Shown here: positions 25,509 through 34,007 of the stretch, piece by piece
Layout: every line of letters starts with the position of its first letter
Position numbering within the stretch: the first letter of the stretch is position 1
Assembly (NCBI RefSeq): GCF_015704865.1
Contig: NZ_JADQTO010000023.1
Span: 112,553 to 176,552 of the forward strand
Length of the DNA: 64,000 nt
From: Actinoplanes aureus
GTDB lineage: Bacteria; Actinomycetota; Actinomycetes; Mycobacteriales; Micromonosporaceae
Reading direction: 5' to 3'
Program-made: the position numbers and the translations under genes
The notes under the pieces: model-generated
Told to the model about the DNA's origin: nothing
Databases searched by the model: none
Seen by the model: the letters and a program-made list of their open reading frames with translations, nothing else

Positions 25509-26501
25509 ATGAGCCAGCACGAGTATCGCGACATGCTGCCCGGGCACGCCGAGTTCCGGCTGCCCGCGCCCGCTCCGGCGCAGCGGGTCAACGGGCGCCG
25601 GCCGATCCCGGAGGTGCCCGTGGCAGAGTCCTCGGCGGTGCAGGCCGCCGGCGACACCGTGGACGTCTGGGACCAACGGGTCGCCAAGGGCCTCGCGTTC
25701 CTGCGCCGCCGGCTCGCCGGGTCGTACGAGGTGGACGACTTCGGCTTCGACCCGGAGCTGGCCGACGCGCTGTTCCACCCGATGCTGAAGATCCTGTACC
25801 GGGACTGGTTCCGGACCGAGGTGCTCGGGATCGAGAACGTGCCGGCCGATGGCGGCGGTCTGGTGGTGGGCAACCACTCCGGGACCATCGCGCTGGACGC
25901 CCTGATGCTGACCGTCGCCCTGCGCGACAAGCACCCGAACGACCGGCACCTGCGCCTGCTCGGCGCCGACCTGGTCTTCCGGATGCCGGTGATGAGCGAA
26001 CTGGCCCGGGCGGCCGGCGCGACCGTGGCCTGCAACCCGGACGCCGAGCGGCTGATGACCAGCGGGCAGCTCGTCGGCGTCTTCCCGGAGGGCTTCAAGG
26101 GCATCGGGAAGCGCTTCGCGGACCGGTACAAACTCCAGCGTTTCGGTCGCGGCGGGTTCGTCTCGGCCGCGCTGCGTACCGGTACGCCGATCATCCCGGT
26201 CGCCATCGTCGGCGCCGAGGAGATCTATCCGATCCTGGCCGACCTGAAGCCGCTGGCCCGGCTCCTCGGCGTGCCGTACTTCCCGGTCACGCCGACCTTC
26301 CCGTGGCTGGGACCACTCGGCCTGGTGCCGCTGCCCAGCAAGTGGCTGATCCAGTTCTGCCCGCCGATCCCGACCGCGCACCTGACCGAGTTCGCCGATG
26401 ACCCGCTGGTCGTCTACAACCTCGCCGACCAGGTCCGCGAGACGATCCAGGCGACCCTGCACGAATTGCTGGAGAAGCGGCCGGACCCGTTCGGGCCGTG
26501 A
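25509..26501 (+). CDS. 1-acyl-glycerol-3-phosphate acyltransferase-like protein
   Basis: 330 residues. A 90-residue N-terminal extension precedes a PlsC-type acyltransferase domain with the catalytic H(X4)D motif NHSGTIALD, a glycine-rich FPEGFKGIG motif for phosphate binding and the later TPIIPVAIVGAEEIYP block. It likely acylates a phospholipid or related lipid acceptor at the membrane. ATG 25509 follows GGAGGTGG. It is paired with the epimerase gene as Rv0501-Rv0502 are in mycobacteria. Confidence 0.87.
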   Translation: MSQHEYRDMLPGHAEFRLPAPAPAQRVNGRRPIPEVPVAESSAVQAAGDTVDVWDQRVAKGLAFLRRRLAGSYEVDDFGFDPELADALFHPMLKILYRDWFRTEVLGIENVPADGGGLVVGNHSGTIALDALMLTVALRDKHPNDRHLRLLGADLVFRMPVMSELARAAGATVACNPDAERLMTSGQLVGVFPEGFKGIGKRFADRYKLQRFGRGGFVSAALRTGTPIIPVAIVGAEEIYPILADLKPLARLLGVPYFPVTPTFPWLGPLGLVPLPSKWLIQFCPPIPTAHLTEFADDPLVVYNLADQVRETIQATLHELLEKRPDPFGP

Positions 26502-26534
26502 CGAGTCGGTCCGGACCGTCCTATAGTGACGCTT

Positions 26535-26573
26535 GAGGGGCGGCCCCGGAGTTTCACTCCGGCACCGCCCCTC
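26535..26573. terminator. Two-part terminator between acyltransferase and rsbN
   Basis: Outer arms GAGGGGCGG (26535-26543) and CCGCCCCTC (26565-26573) enclose an inner stem CCGGAGT / ACTCCGG with a 3-base loop. It lies between convergent genes and can serve both. Confidence 0.85.
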
Positions 26574-26594
26574 GCCAGCTGCCTTACGGAATTC

Positions 26595-27749
26595 TCAGAA
26601 CAGGTCGCCCAGCAGTCCGCCCAGGACACCGTCCTCGGCGTCGGCGGGCACCGGCGTGGTCGTCGACCCCGACGGGCTGGGCTTGACGCTCCCGATCGCC
26701 GGCTTGCCGCCCGGCATCGGCGAGTTTCCGAGACCCGGCGCGGTCACGCCGTTCGTGGCGTCCGGCTCGGCCGTGGAGCCGCTCTTCGCCGGCTTCGGCC
26801 CGGCCGTCCGGCCGTCCTGCTTGCTGTTGGTGCCCTTGCCGTTGTGCCCCTGCTGCGTTCCGGAACCCGCGTTGCTTCCCTGGCCGTCGCCCGCACAGTC
26901 GCGCAGCCTCGGCCCGAGCTCGTCGGAGCCGGCCGGCGTGATCCGTTCACAACGGACCCCGTTCCGCAGCGCCTCGGTACGGCCCGTCACGTCCTCGAGC
27001 AGGGCCAGCGAGGTGAGCGCACGGTCCCGGTTGGCCGGGGAGAGCCCGTCCAGCGCCGGTGCGAAGGCGTCTCGCTGCCCGTCGACGAAGCCGTCCAGTG
27101 TGGTGAGCGGCTTTGTGTCCTTGTGTGCCACGGCGGACGTGGTGAGCAGCCGTACGCCCTTGCGGGTGTCGGCGTCCATGTCGTCCAGCACCCTGCCGAA
27201 AGCGGGATCCTCGCCGTCCATGGCGACCGCTTCGGTGAGCCGGTTCCGCGCGAAGTCCAGCGACAGCTGCCCCCGCGTCACGTCCGAACCGGCGATCGCC
27301 AGCTGGGCGCGCTCGGTGGAGCGTTTGACGCCGTACAGAGCGTCACCGGGCGACGCGCTCTCGCTCGCCGCGGAGATCCCGGAGACGGCCATCGCACCGG
27401 CGGCCACGCCGATCACGATCGCGCCACGGGCCCGGATCCGGCGGCCGAAGATGGAGCGGCGTGCCCCGTCGGCGACCTCGGGAACCGGATCGAACTCGTC
27501 GTCGGCCGCGGTCCGGCCGATGCCGTCCCGTTCGGCCGTCGCGACCAGCATGGCGCGCAGGCCGACGCGGAACTCGGAGTCGACCGGTGCGCCGGGCCGG
27601 GCCGCGGTGAGGCGGTTGCCGATGGCCACCAGCCGGTCGAGCTCCACGTCGGCATGGCCACGGGTGTGGTGCCGACGGGCGCCGCCGGCCTCGTCGAGTA
27701 GTTCCGCGAAGCGCTCGGCGCTCCGGCGGTCCCAAAAATCGAACTTCAC
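26595..27749 (-). CDS. rsbN: RsbN-like anti-sigma factor of BldN (DUF5667 protein)
   Basis: 384 residues immediately downstream of bldN, where Streptomyces encodes RsbN, the membrane anti-sigma factor that holds BldN inactive. It has a cytoplasmic N-terminal anti-sigma-type helical domain (FDFWDRRSAERFAELLDEAG, then HADVELDRLVAIGNRL), one membrane helix (about 109-127), a DUF5667-like extracytoplasmic domain beginning SASPGDALYGVKRSTERAQL, and a Pro/Ser/Gly-rich tail. GTG 27749 follows GGGGAGGTG. A BldN-type promoter candidate lies about 95 bases upstream. The tail is much longer than needed for sigma binding. Confidence 0.82.
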   Translation of the reverse strand: MKFDFWDRRSAERFAELLDEAGGARRHHTRGHADVELDRLVAIGNRLTAARPGAPVDSEFRVGLRAMLVATAERDGIGRTAADDEFDPVPEVADGARRSIFGRRIRARGAIVIGVAAGAMAVSGISAASESASPGDALYGVKRSTERAQLAIAGSDVTRGQLSLDFARNRLTEAVAMDGEDPAFGRVLDDMDADTRKGVRLLTTSAVAHKDTKPLTTLDGFVDGQRDAFAPALDGLSPANRDRALTSLALLEDVTGRTEALRNGVRCERITPAGSDELGPRLRDCAGDGQGSNAGSGTQQGHNGKGTNSKQDGRTAGPKPAKSGSTAEPDATNGVTAPGLGNSPMPGGKPAIGSVKPSPSGSTTTPVPADAEDGVLGGLLGDLF

Positions 27750-27843
27750 CGTGGGCACCTCCCCTCGCTCGTGACTGTCTCGCCGGCCTGCGGGCCGACG
27801 TCGGCGACCGGACCGTGGGTCACGGCTGGGGGTCGCATCCGGA

Positions 27844-27872
27844 CAAACGCGCGACACGCGGCCCCGGTTACG
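27844..27872 (-). promoter_or_regulatory. Candidate BldN-dependent promoter of rsbN
   Basis: On the minus strand: CGTAAC, 17 bases, CGTTTG. The consensus I recall for Streptomyces BldN promoters is CGTAAC-N16-CGTTGA. The -35 match is exact, the -10 is 4 of 6 and the spacer is one base longer. It would give rsbN its own sigma-dependent feedback promoter. Confidence 0.48.
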
Positions 27873-27939
27873 GGTGTGTGACGTCGCCATCGGGTATCAG
27901 AGATCGACAGAGCACCCCGGTTCAGTGACAAGCGCTCGA

Positions 27940-28959
27940 TCAAGATTGGAACCCTTCCGGCAGGAGCCGGTTGAGTGCTCGTACGGCCCGGTATTGCAGA
28001 GCCTTGATGGCGCCCTCGTTCTTGCCCATGGTCTGCGCGGTCTCGGCGACCGAGAAGCCCTGGAGGAACCGGAGCACGATGCACTCCTGCTGTTCCGGGT
28101 TGAGCTGCTTGACCGCGGTGAGCAGTGCGACATTGGTGATGTGGTCGACCACCGCAGACTCCGGGCTGCCCTCCGGGCCGCGGTCCTCCCGGTCGGCGTC
28201 CAGGACGTCGCCGGTGGTGACCTCGAGCCGGTACCGGCCCGACTTGAAGTGGTCGGCGACCAGGTTGCGGGCGATGGTGACCAGCCATGCGCCGAGGTCG
28301 CGGCCCTGCCAGGTGAAGCTGCCGATGCGCTTGAGGGCACGCAGGAAGGTGTCCGAGGTCAGGTCCTCGGCCAGCTGCCGGTTGCCGACCCGGAAGTAGA
28401 CGAAGCGGAACACCGTGTCGACGTAGCGGTCGTAGATCAGCCCGAACGCCTCGGACTCGCCGGCCTGAGCCCGTTCCACCAGCGCCCACACCTCGGCGGC
28501 CGGGTCCGACCGGTCCGGCCGGGCCGGATGCTTCGGCGGGGCGGATTCGGTCGGCGGCCCGGTGGTGCTCTGCGTCGGCAGCACCACGGTGTGGTCGCCG
28601 GCGACCGTCTCGGACTCGCCGATGTTGGACCGCTGGCCGGCGGTGGGCTGAGCCGGCGGCCGGGGCGTACCGACCCGGCCGCCGAACTTGCCCTTGCCCG
28701 CGTGCGGTTGGGCGACGGCCGGTGGCCCGTTCGGTGTCCGGCGGCTGCCGGTCTGCTTCGGGCTGTCTCCGCGGATCGCGTTGACGATGGTGCCTCCGAA
28801 CGAGTCGTTTTCGACGTGGCTGGGTCGGCGGTGCCCGGCACCGGCCGACGGCCATGGGGGATTCACTGACTCGCGCAGGGCGTTCAAGCCTTGGGAGAGC
28901 GCGAGCCGTGCCGCGAGGACGTCGCGGTGGAACGGGTCCTCGGCGTACACATGCGTCAC
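27940..28959 (-). CDS. bldN: ECF sigma factor BldN with long N-terminal extension
   Basis: 339 residues. The C-terminal 185 hold the sigma-70 region 2 (GLIYDRYVDTVFRFVYFRVG, then EDLTSDTFLRALKRIGSF) and region 4 (LNPEQQECIVLRFLQGFSVA, then MGKNEGAIKALQYRAVRALN). About 150 residues precede region 2 and are Pro/Gly/Ser-rich, resembling but exceeding the roughly 86-residue pro-sequence that is removed from Streptomyces BldN. GTG 28959 follows GAGGAGG. With rsbN downstream and the rex-hem cluster beyond, this is the bldN locus that controls aerial growth and sporulation in streptomycetes; here a role in sporangium formation is inferred. Confidence 0.9.
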   Translation of the reverse strand: MTHVYAEDPFHRDVLAARLALSQGLNALRESVNPPWPSAGAGHRRPSHVENDSFGGTIVNAIRGDSPKQTGSRRTPNGPPAVAQPHAGKGKFGGRVGTPRPPAQPTAGQRSNIGESETVAGDHTVVLPTQSTTGPPTESAPPKHPARPDRSDPAAEVWALVERAQAGESEAFGLIYDRYVDTVFRFVYFRVGNRQLAEDLTSDTFLRALKRIGSFTWQGRDLGAWLVTIARNLVADHFKSGRYRLEVTTGDVLDADREDRGPEGSPESAVVDHITNVALLTAVKQLNPEQQECIVLRFLQGFSVAETAQTMGKNEGAIKALQYRAVRALNRLLPEGFQS

Positions 28960-29338
28960 TTCGCCTCCTCAACCCGGCGGGCCTGGAGTGTCGACCGCGA
29001 ATCCGTCCCGCCAGACAGGGATTCGCCGTGATTCCGTGCGTTTTGTGGCACAGCGGCCTCCTCGGGATGAGGGTGGTCACTCACAACAAAAGGGGTGGGG
29101 CAACCCGCTGAATCGCTGGTTGACCTCACCCGTTGGTGTGGATTCCGTTACACAGAGCGGAAGTATCACCGAGTTCGGACACACCGAGTCGCACACCGTG
29201 TGCGCTGCGCGCAAAGCCGCGAATATGATCAAACGCGACGCCCGGAGCTCCTCCCACCCTCATCGAGCCGCGGTGCCGGGGACCGCACCGGCTGTCCGGC
29301 ATCCCGCCAGCAGCCGTTTTGTGCCAAACTCGGGCCTC
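28960..29338. promoter_or_regulatory. Divergent bldN / acyl-CoA ligase control region with palindrome
   Basis: About 380 bases with no gene. It contains a 15-base palindrome CGCACAC-C-GTGTGCG at 29190-29204, a good dimeric-repressor site candidate. CAAACT at 29325-29330 could be a -10 element for the ligase gene, 8 bases before its GTG. I did not find a convincing BldD box. Confidence 0.42.
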
Positions 29339-30832
29339 GTGGAGGAACCCGCCCGCGCTGTGCCCGCCAAAGACGCGGTCTCCGAGGCCGCGCGCCGCAG
29401 TCCGGACAAGCTCGCGTTGATCTCCGGTGAGACGGTCGTCGGCTGGGCGGAATTGGACACCCGGGTGTCCACGGCGGCCCGCTGGGTGGCCTCCCGGACC
29501 GCGCCGGGAGACCGGATCGCCATCCTGCTCGGCAACACCGTGGAATTCGCGGTCGCCTACTTCGGAATCCTGCGGGCCGGTCGCGTCGCCGTGCCGCTCA
29601 ACCCCGGCTACACGACGGACGAGCTGGAGTACGCGATCACCGACTCGGGTGCGAGCCTGATCGTCGGGGAGTCCGGGGACCGTGCTGTGCGCGTACCGAT
29701 GAAGGTGGACGGCCCGGAGGTCGCACTGCCGGACGTGCGTGCCGGAGATCTCGCGGTGTTGCTCTACACCTCGGGCACCAGCGGGCGCCCGAAGGGCGCG
29801 ATGCTGACCCACGCCGCGCTCGCCGCCAACCATGACCAGCTGGACCGGATCGAGCCGCCGGTGGTGGGTCCGGACGACGTGGTGCTGCTCGCGGTGCCGT
29901 TCTTCCACGCCTACGGGCTGAACACCGGGCTCGGCACGGTCGCGCACCACGCGGCGACCGGCGTCCTGGTCGAGCGTTTCGATCCGGCGGACTCGCTGGA
30001 GCTGATCGCCGCACACCGGGTCACCGTGACGGTCGGCGTGCCCGGCATGTATCTGGCGTGGACCAGGGCGCCGGAGGCGGGCGATGCGCTGCGCGGCCTG
30101 CGGACCGCGGTCTGTGGCGCGGCGCCGCTGGACGCGCGCATCGCAGCGCGCTTCCGGGCGCTGACCGGCAAGAGCATCCTGATCGGGTACGGGTTGACCG
30201 AGTCGGCACCCGTGCTGACCACGACGGCGGTCAGTCACCGGGACAAGAGCGGCTCGATCGGCCGGCCGTTGCCCGGGGTCGAGCTGCTTCTGCGGACGTC
30301 GGCCAGCCTCGAGTTGTGGCGGGACGGCACCGCGTCGGTCGAGGAGGATCTGGCCGAGCTGGACCTGGCCGTCGCCGTGTCGGCCGGAACCGACCCGGGC
30401 GAGATCGTGGTGCGCGGGCCGAACCTCTTCTCCGGTTACTGGCCGGACGGCAGCGGTGGTCCGGACCCGGACGGCTGGTGGCCGACCGGCGACATCGCGT
30501 ACGCGGACGCCGACGGCGACCTCGTCCTGGTCGACCGGATCGGTGAGCTGATCCTGGTGAACGGGTTCAACGTGTACCCAGCCGAGATAGAACGGGTGCT
30601 GGACGCGCATCCGCAGGTGGCGGCCGCGGCCGTGGTCGGGGTGCCCGATCCGGAGGCGGGCCAGCGGCCGTACGCATATGTCGTGCCCATCGGTGACCCG
30701 CCGCCCAGTGTGACCGAGTTGCAGGTGTACTGCGCGGCCCGGCTGGCCCGGTTCAAGCTGCCCGGCATCGAGCTGGTGGCCGAGCTGCCCCGGTCGCCGA
30801 TCGGCAAGATCCGGAAGAGGGAACTGTCATGA
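29339..30832 (+). CDS. Long-chain acyl-CoA ligase (AMP-binding)
   Basis: Adenylate-forming enzyme activating a carboxylic acid to its CoA thioester. 497 residues with A3 LLYTSGTSGRPKGAML, A5 IGYGLTESAPVLTT, A7 WWPTGDIAYADADGDLVLVD, A8 RIGELILVNGFNVYPAEIE and the C-terminal catalytic Lys in SPIGKIRKRELS. An unusual insertion between A5 and A7 (about 320-350, SLELWRDGTASVEEDLAELD) is of unknown meaning. GTG 29339 is preferred but not certain; in-frame GTG 29321 and ATG 29226 exist. It overlaps the glutaredoxin gene by four bases. Confidence 0.88.
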   Translation: MEEPARAVPAKDAVSEAARRSPDKLALISGETVVGWAELDTRVSTAARWVASRTAPGDRIAILLGNTVEFAVAYFGILRAGRVAVPLNPGYTTDELEYAITDSGASLIVGESGDRAVRVPMKVDGPEVALPDVRAGDLAVLLYTSGTSGRPKGAMLTHAALAANHDQLDRIEPPVVGPDDVVLLAVPFFHAYGLNTGLGTVAHHAATGVLVERFDPADSLELIAAHRVTVTVGVPGMYLAWTRAPEAGDALRGLRTAVCGAAPLDARIAARFRALTGKSILIGYGLTESAPVLTTTAVSHRDKSGSIGRPLPGVELLLRTSASLELWRDGTASVEEDLAELDLAVAVSAGTDPGEIVVRGPNLFSGYWPDGSGGPDPDGWWPTGDIAYADADGDLVLVDRIGELILVNGFNVYPAEIERVLDAHPQVAAAAVVGVPDPEAGQRPYAYVVPIGDPPPSVTELQVYCAARLARFKLPGIELVAELPRSPIGKIRKRELS

Positions 30833-31080
30833 CGAACCGTCTCACCCTGATCAGCCGGGTGGGTTGTCATCTGTGCGAGGTGGCCGAGCAGACGCTGGAC
30901 CGGATCGCGCCCGGACAGTGGACGAAGGTCGACGTCGACTCCGACATCGAGCTGGAACGCGACTACGGCGACCGGGTGCCGGTGCTGCTGCTGGACGGCA
31001 AGGAGCACGGCTACTGGCGTATCGAGGAGGACCGCCTGCTGCGGGATTTGGCTCGACAGCCTGGTGAGCCCCGGTTGTAG
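30829..31080 (+). CDS. Glutaredoxin-family thiol protein
   Basis: 83-residue thioredoxin-fold protein with the redox motif CHLC (residues 13-16) in SRVGCHLCEVAEQTL and a cis-Pro loop VPVLLLDGKEHGYW. Homologues sit near hemA in many actinobacteria (Rv0508 in M. tuberculosis). It is translationally coupled to the acyl-CoA ligase gene by an ATGA overlap. The partner is unknown; mycothiol or thioredoxin reductase could reduce it. Confidence 0.86.
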   Translation: MTNRLTLISRVGCHLCEVAEQTLDRIAPGQWTKVDVDSDIELERDYGDRVPVLLLDGKEHGYWRIEEDRLLRDLARQPGEPRL

Positions 31081-31091
31081 CCTCGCTTCTC

Positions 31092-31733
31092 GTGACGTCA
31101 AAGCACCTGGTCTGGGACTGGAACGGAACCCTTCTCGACGATCTTCACCTGGTGGTGTCGTCGACCAACATCGCTTTCTCCTCGGTCGGCGGCCGGGACG
31201 TGGGCCCCGACGAGCACCGGCTGGCGTTCCGGCGGCCGGTCGCCGAGTTCTACGCCGAGATGCTCGGCCGGGCCATCGACGCCGAGGAGTTCGGCCGGCT
31301 GGACCGGATCTTTCACGACGCGTACCGGGTCGGGCTGACCGACGTCGCGCTGGCCGCCGACGCGCAGATCGCGATCAAGACCTGGCCGGGCAGCCAGTCG
31401 CTGCTGTCCATGTGGTTCCACAGCGAGCTGGTCCCGGCGGTCGAGTCCTACGGGCTGACCGGCATGTTCACCCGGATCGACGGGCTGCGGGCCGAGCTGG
31501 GCGGCGGGTTCAAGGCCGCTCACCTCGCCGCCCACCTGGACGAGATCGGGGTGGCCGGCCGCGACGTGGTGATGATCGGTGACTCGCTCGACGATGCCGA
31601 CGCGGCCGAGTCGGTGGGTGGGAAGGCGGTCCTCTACGCCGGCGGGTTCACGCATCCGGAGCGGTTGCGCGGATCCGGTCGTCCGGTGGCCGACACGCTC
31701 GTGGATGCCGTAAAGATGGCCATGTCACTCTGA
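31092..31733 (+). CDS. HAD-family hydrolase (phosphoglycolate phosphatase-like)
   Basis: 213 residues with HAD motif I WDWNGTLLDD (nucleophile and acid Asp), motif III Lys in GGGFKAAHL and motif IV VVMIGDSLDDADAAESVG. The cap domain is helical (C1 type). The substrate is unknown. GTG 31092 lies 8 bases after a TAGCCT -10 element at 31078-31083, so it may have its own leaderless promoter inside the operon. Confidence 0.86.
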   Translation: MTSKHLVWDWNGTLLDDLHLVVSSTNIAFSSVGGRDVGPDEHRLAFRRPVAEFYAEMLGRAIDAEEFGRLDRIFHDAYRVGLTDVALAADAQIAIKTWPGSQSLLSMWFHSELVPAVESYGLTGMFTRIDGLRAELGGGFKAAHLAAHLDEIGVAGRDVVMIGDSLDDADAAESVGGKAVLYAGGFTHPERLRGSGRPVADTLVDAVKMAMSL

Positions 31734-31800
31734 GCCAGGTGGCCCTGGTGGGGTACAAGCGGTAATACTCGACAGGTCGGCTCGGCTAACACAGCCGGGT

Positions 31801-31830
31801 CGATCTTGTCCAATTGTCCCGACAAGATCG
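31801..31830. repeat. Perfect 10-bp inverted repeat next to the Rex site
   Basis: CGATCTTGTC (31801-31810) and GACAAGATCG (31821-31830) with a 10-base spacer, 67 bases after the HAD stop. The spacing of two helical turns and its place just before the rex promoter suit either a second operator or a terminator of the upstream gene. No T run follows. Confidence 0.6.
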
Positions 31831-31834
31831 CGAT

Positions 31835-31863
31835 TTGTGCACGCCTTCACAAGCGCCTACTCT
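31835..31863 (+). promoter_or_regulatory. rex-hem promoter with overlapping Rex operator
   Basis: The Rex operator TTGTGCA-N4-TTCACAA (31835-31852) differs from the consensus TTGTGAA-N4-TTCACAA by one base. A promoter -35 TTGTGC (31835-31840), 17 bases and -10 TACTCT (31858-31863) overlaps it, so bound Rex would block polymerase. This is the layout known for the autoregulated rex-hemACD operon of Streptomyces. Confidence 0.85.
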
Positions 31864-31965
31864 GTGACTCCGACGAGCCCCGCTACCACAGTCGCCCCAC
31901 GAGGGTTTCACCGGTATCGCACAGACAGGGCTCACCGCAGGTTCGCCTCGTCGGCACGGAGTCAG

Positions 31966-32706
31966 ATGAGTCAGCATCGTCACGGAAGCACGCCCGGCGA
32001 AGCCGGTGGCGTCCCGGCCTTCCCGGATCTACCGGAGGCGACCATCGCGCGACTGCCCGAGTACCTGCGCGCCCTCCATCACCTCGCCGAGACCGGCGCC
32101 GAGACCGTCTCCAGCGAGGGACTCGCGGCCGCCGCCGGGGTGAATTCCGCCAAACTTCGCAAGGACCTCTCGCACCTGGGGTCATATGGGACACGTGGGG
32201 TCGGCTACGACGTCACCCTGCTGGTCGACCAGATCGAGTACATCCTCGGCCTGGACAAGAACCGGGCGGTCTGCCTGGTCGGTGTCGGTAACCTCGGGCA
32301 CGCGCTGGCCGGTTACGCCGGTTTCGCCAGCCGTGGGTTCCGCGTGGTCGCGCTCTTCGACGCGGATCCGAAGAAGGTGGGTGAGCGGATCAACGGGCTC
32401 ACCGTGCAGCACATCGACGAGCTGGACCGGGTCGCTGCCGAGGAGTCGATCGCGATCGGTGTCATCGCCACCCCGCCGGGCACCGCGCAGGCGGTGGCCG
32501 ACGCACTGGTCGCGGCCGGTGTGACAAGCATCCTGAACTTCGCGCCCGGCGTCCTCGCGGTGCCGCCCAACGTCGATGTGCGGAAGGTGGACCTCGCCAT
32601 CGAGCTCCAGATCCTGTCGTTCCATGAACACCGCAAGGCGTCCCTGACCGCGCTTCCGGGTGGCCGGACAGCCGAGGCGGACAACCAGGAGGCGGTCGGC
32701 TCGTGA
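31966..32706 (+). CDS. rex: Redox-sensing transcriptional repressor Rex
   Basis: Homodimeric repressor that releases DNA when NADH rises, controlling respiratory and haem genes. 246 residues: an N-terminal winged helix (ATIARLPEYLRALHHLAETG, then GVNSAKLRKDLSHLGSYGTR) and a C-terminal Rossmann domain (CLVGVGNLGHALAGYAGF, with the NADH-binding glycine motif), ending with the domain-swapped helix around ILSFHEHRK. ATG 31966 has GGAG upstream. Its own operator lies about 130 bases upstream. It overlaps hemA by GTGA. Confidence 0.95.
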   Translation: MSQHRHGSTPGEAGGVPAFPDLPEATIARLPEYLRALHHLAETGAETVSSEGLAAAAGVNSAKLRKDLSHLGSYGTRGVGYDVTLLVDQIEYILGLDKNRAVCLVGVGNLGHALAGYAGFASRGFRVVALFDADPKKVGERINGLTVQHIDELDRVAAEESIAIGVIATPPGTAQAVADALVAAGVTSILNFAPGVLAVPPNVDVRKVDLAIELQILSFHEHRKASLTALPGGRTAEADNQEAVGS

Positions 32707-34007
32707 ACCTGCTCAGCATCGGCGCGTCGTACCGCACCGCCGACGTCGCCGTCCTGGAACGGCTCGCCATCGCCGAGACGGCCGTCCCCGACCTGCTCCA
32801 GAAGCTGGTCGCGCAGCCGTACGTGGGGGAGGCGGTCGTCCTCTCCACCTGCAACCGGGTCGAGGTGTACGCGGCGGTCAGCGGCTTCCACGGCGGCCTC
32901 AGTGACATCTGCAACGTGCTGTCCGAGCACTCCGGCATCCCGGCCAGCGAGCTCGCCGGCCACCTCTACGTGCACTACGGCGAGGCGGCGGTACAGCATT
33001 CGTTCCGGGTTTCCTCCGGCCTCGACTCGATGGTCGTCGGCGAGGCCCAGATCCTGGGGCAGCTGCGTGACTCGTACCACGCGGCGACCGAGGTGGACTC
33101 CGCCGGACGGCTGCTGCACGAGCTCATGCAGCAGGCGCTGCGGGTCGGCAAGCGGGCGCACGCCGAGACCGGTATCGACCGGGCCGGGCAGAGCGTCGTG
33201 ACCGCGGCCCTGGACGTGGCCGCGGACCACCTCGGCGGTGACCTGACCGGGCGTTCCGCCCTGGTGATCGGGGCTGGTGCGATGGGTGCGCTGTCGGTGG
33301 CCACGCTCACCCGTACCGGGGTGGGGCCGCTGCGGATCACCAACCGCAGCGTGGAGCGGGCCGACCGGCTGGCCGAGGCGTACGGTGCCGTGGCGGTGCC
33401 GTTCGAGAACCTCGAGTCGGTCCTCGGCGAGGTGGACATCGTGGTCAGCGCGACCGCCTCCACCGAACCGGTGCTCACCCGCGATCTCTTGCAGAAGACG
33501 CTCGCCCGTAAGGACGACAAGCTGGTCGTCCTCGACCTGGCTGTTCCGCGGGACGTGGCGCCCGACGCGGGCGACCTTCCCGGCCTGGTGGTCGTCGACA
33601 TCGACGGGCTGGCCGCGAGCCGGCGTGCCCTGCCGGCAGCGGCTGAGACCGCGGCCGTCGAGCAGATCGTCTCCAGCGAGGTGGACAACTTCCTCGCCTG
33701 GCTGCGTGGTGCCGAGATCGCCCCGACCGTCGCCGCGCTGCGGACCCGGGCGGAGGAGGTCGTCTCGGCCGAGATGCGCAAGTTGGTCGCCCGGCGTCCG
33801 GATTTCACCGAGGAGCAGCGGGCCGACGTTTCCCGTACCCTTCACCGGGTCGTCCAGCAGCTGCTGCATTCGCCCACCGTGCGGGTCCGGCAGCTTGCCG
33901 CCGAGCCCGGCGGAGATCAGTACGCGGCCCTGCTCCGCGAGCTGTTCGACCTGGACGTGCCGCTCGCCACCCAAGCCAACGCCGTGCCCGAGATCGGAGG
34001 GAAGTAA
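32703..34007 (+). CDS. hemA: Glutamyl-tRNA reductase
   Basis: First step of the C5 route to tetrapyrroles: NADPH reduction of Glu-tRNA to glutamate-1-semialdehyde. 434 residues with the catalytic Cys50 in STCNRVEVY, the GEAQILGQLRDSYHAA motif, and the NADPH domain (ALVIGAGAMGALSVATL); the C-terminal helices form the dimer arm. GTG 32703 overlaps the rex stop, so redox control by Rex extends to haem synthesis. The glutamate-semialdehyde aminotransferase gene (hemL) is not in the window. Confidence 0.96.
   Translation: MNLLSIGASYRTADVAVLERLAIAETAVPDLLQKLVAQPYVGEAVVLSTCNRVEVYAAVSGFHGGLSDICNVLSEHSGIPASELAGHLYVHYGEAAVQHSFRVSSGLDSMVVGEAQILGQLRDSYHAATEVDSAGRLLHELMQQALRVGKRAHAETGIDRAGQSVVTAALDVAADHLGGDLTGRSALVIGAGAMGALSVATLTRTGVGPLRITNRSVERADRLAEAYGAVAVPFENLESVLGEVDIVVSATASTEPVLTRDLLQKTLARKDDKLVVLDLAVPRDVAPDAGDLPGLVVVDIDGLAASRRALPAAAETAAVEQIVSSEVDNFLAWLRGAEIAPTVAALRTRAEEVVSAEMRKLVARRPDFTEEQRADVSRTLHRVVQQLLHSPTVRVRQLAAEPGGDQYAALLRELFDLDVPLATQANAVPEIGGK

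Noticed and set aside
28960..29338. BldD binding box upstream of bldN
   Set aside because: Streptomyces bldN is a BldD target, so I looked for the short BldD dyad, but no convincing match was found.
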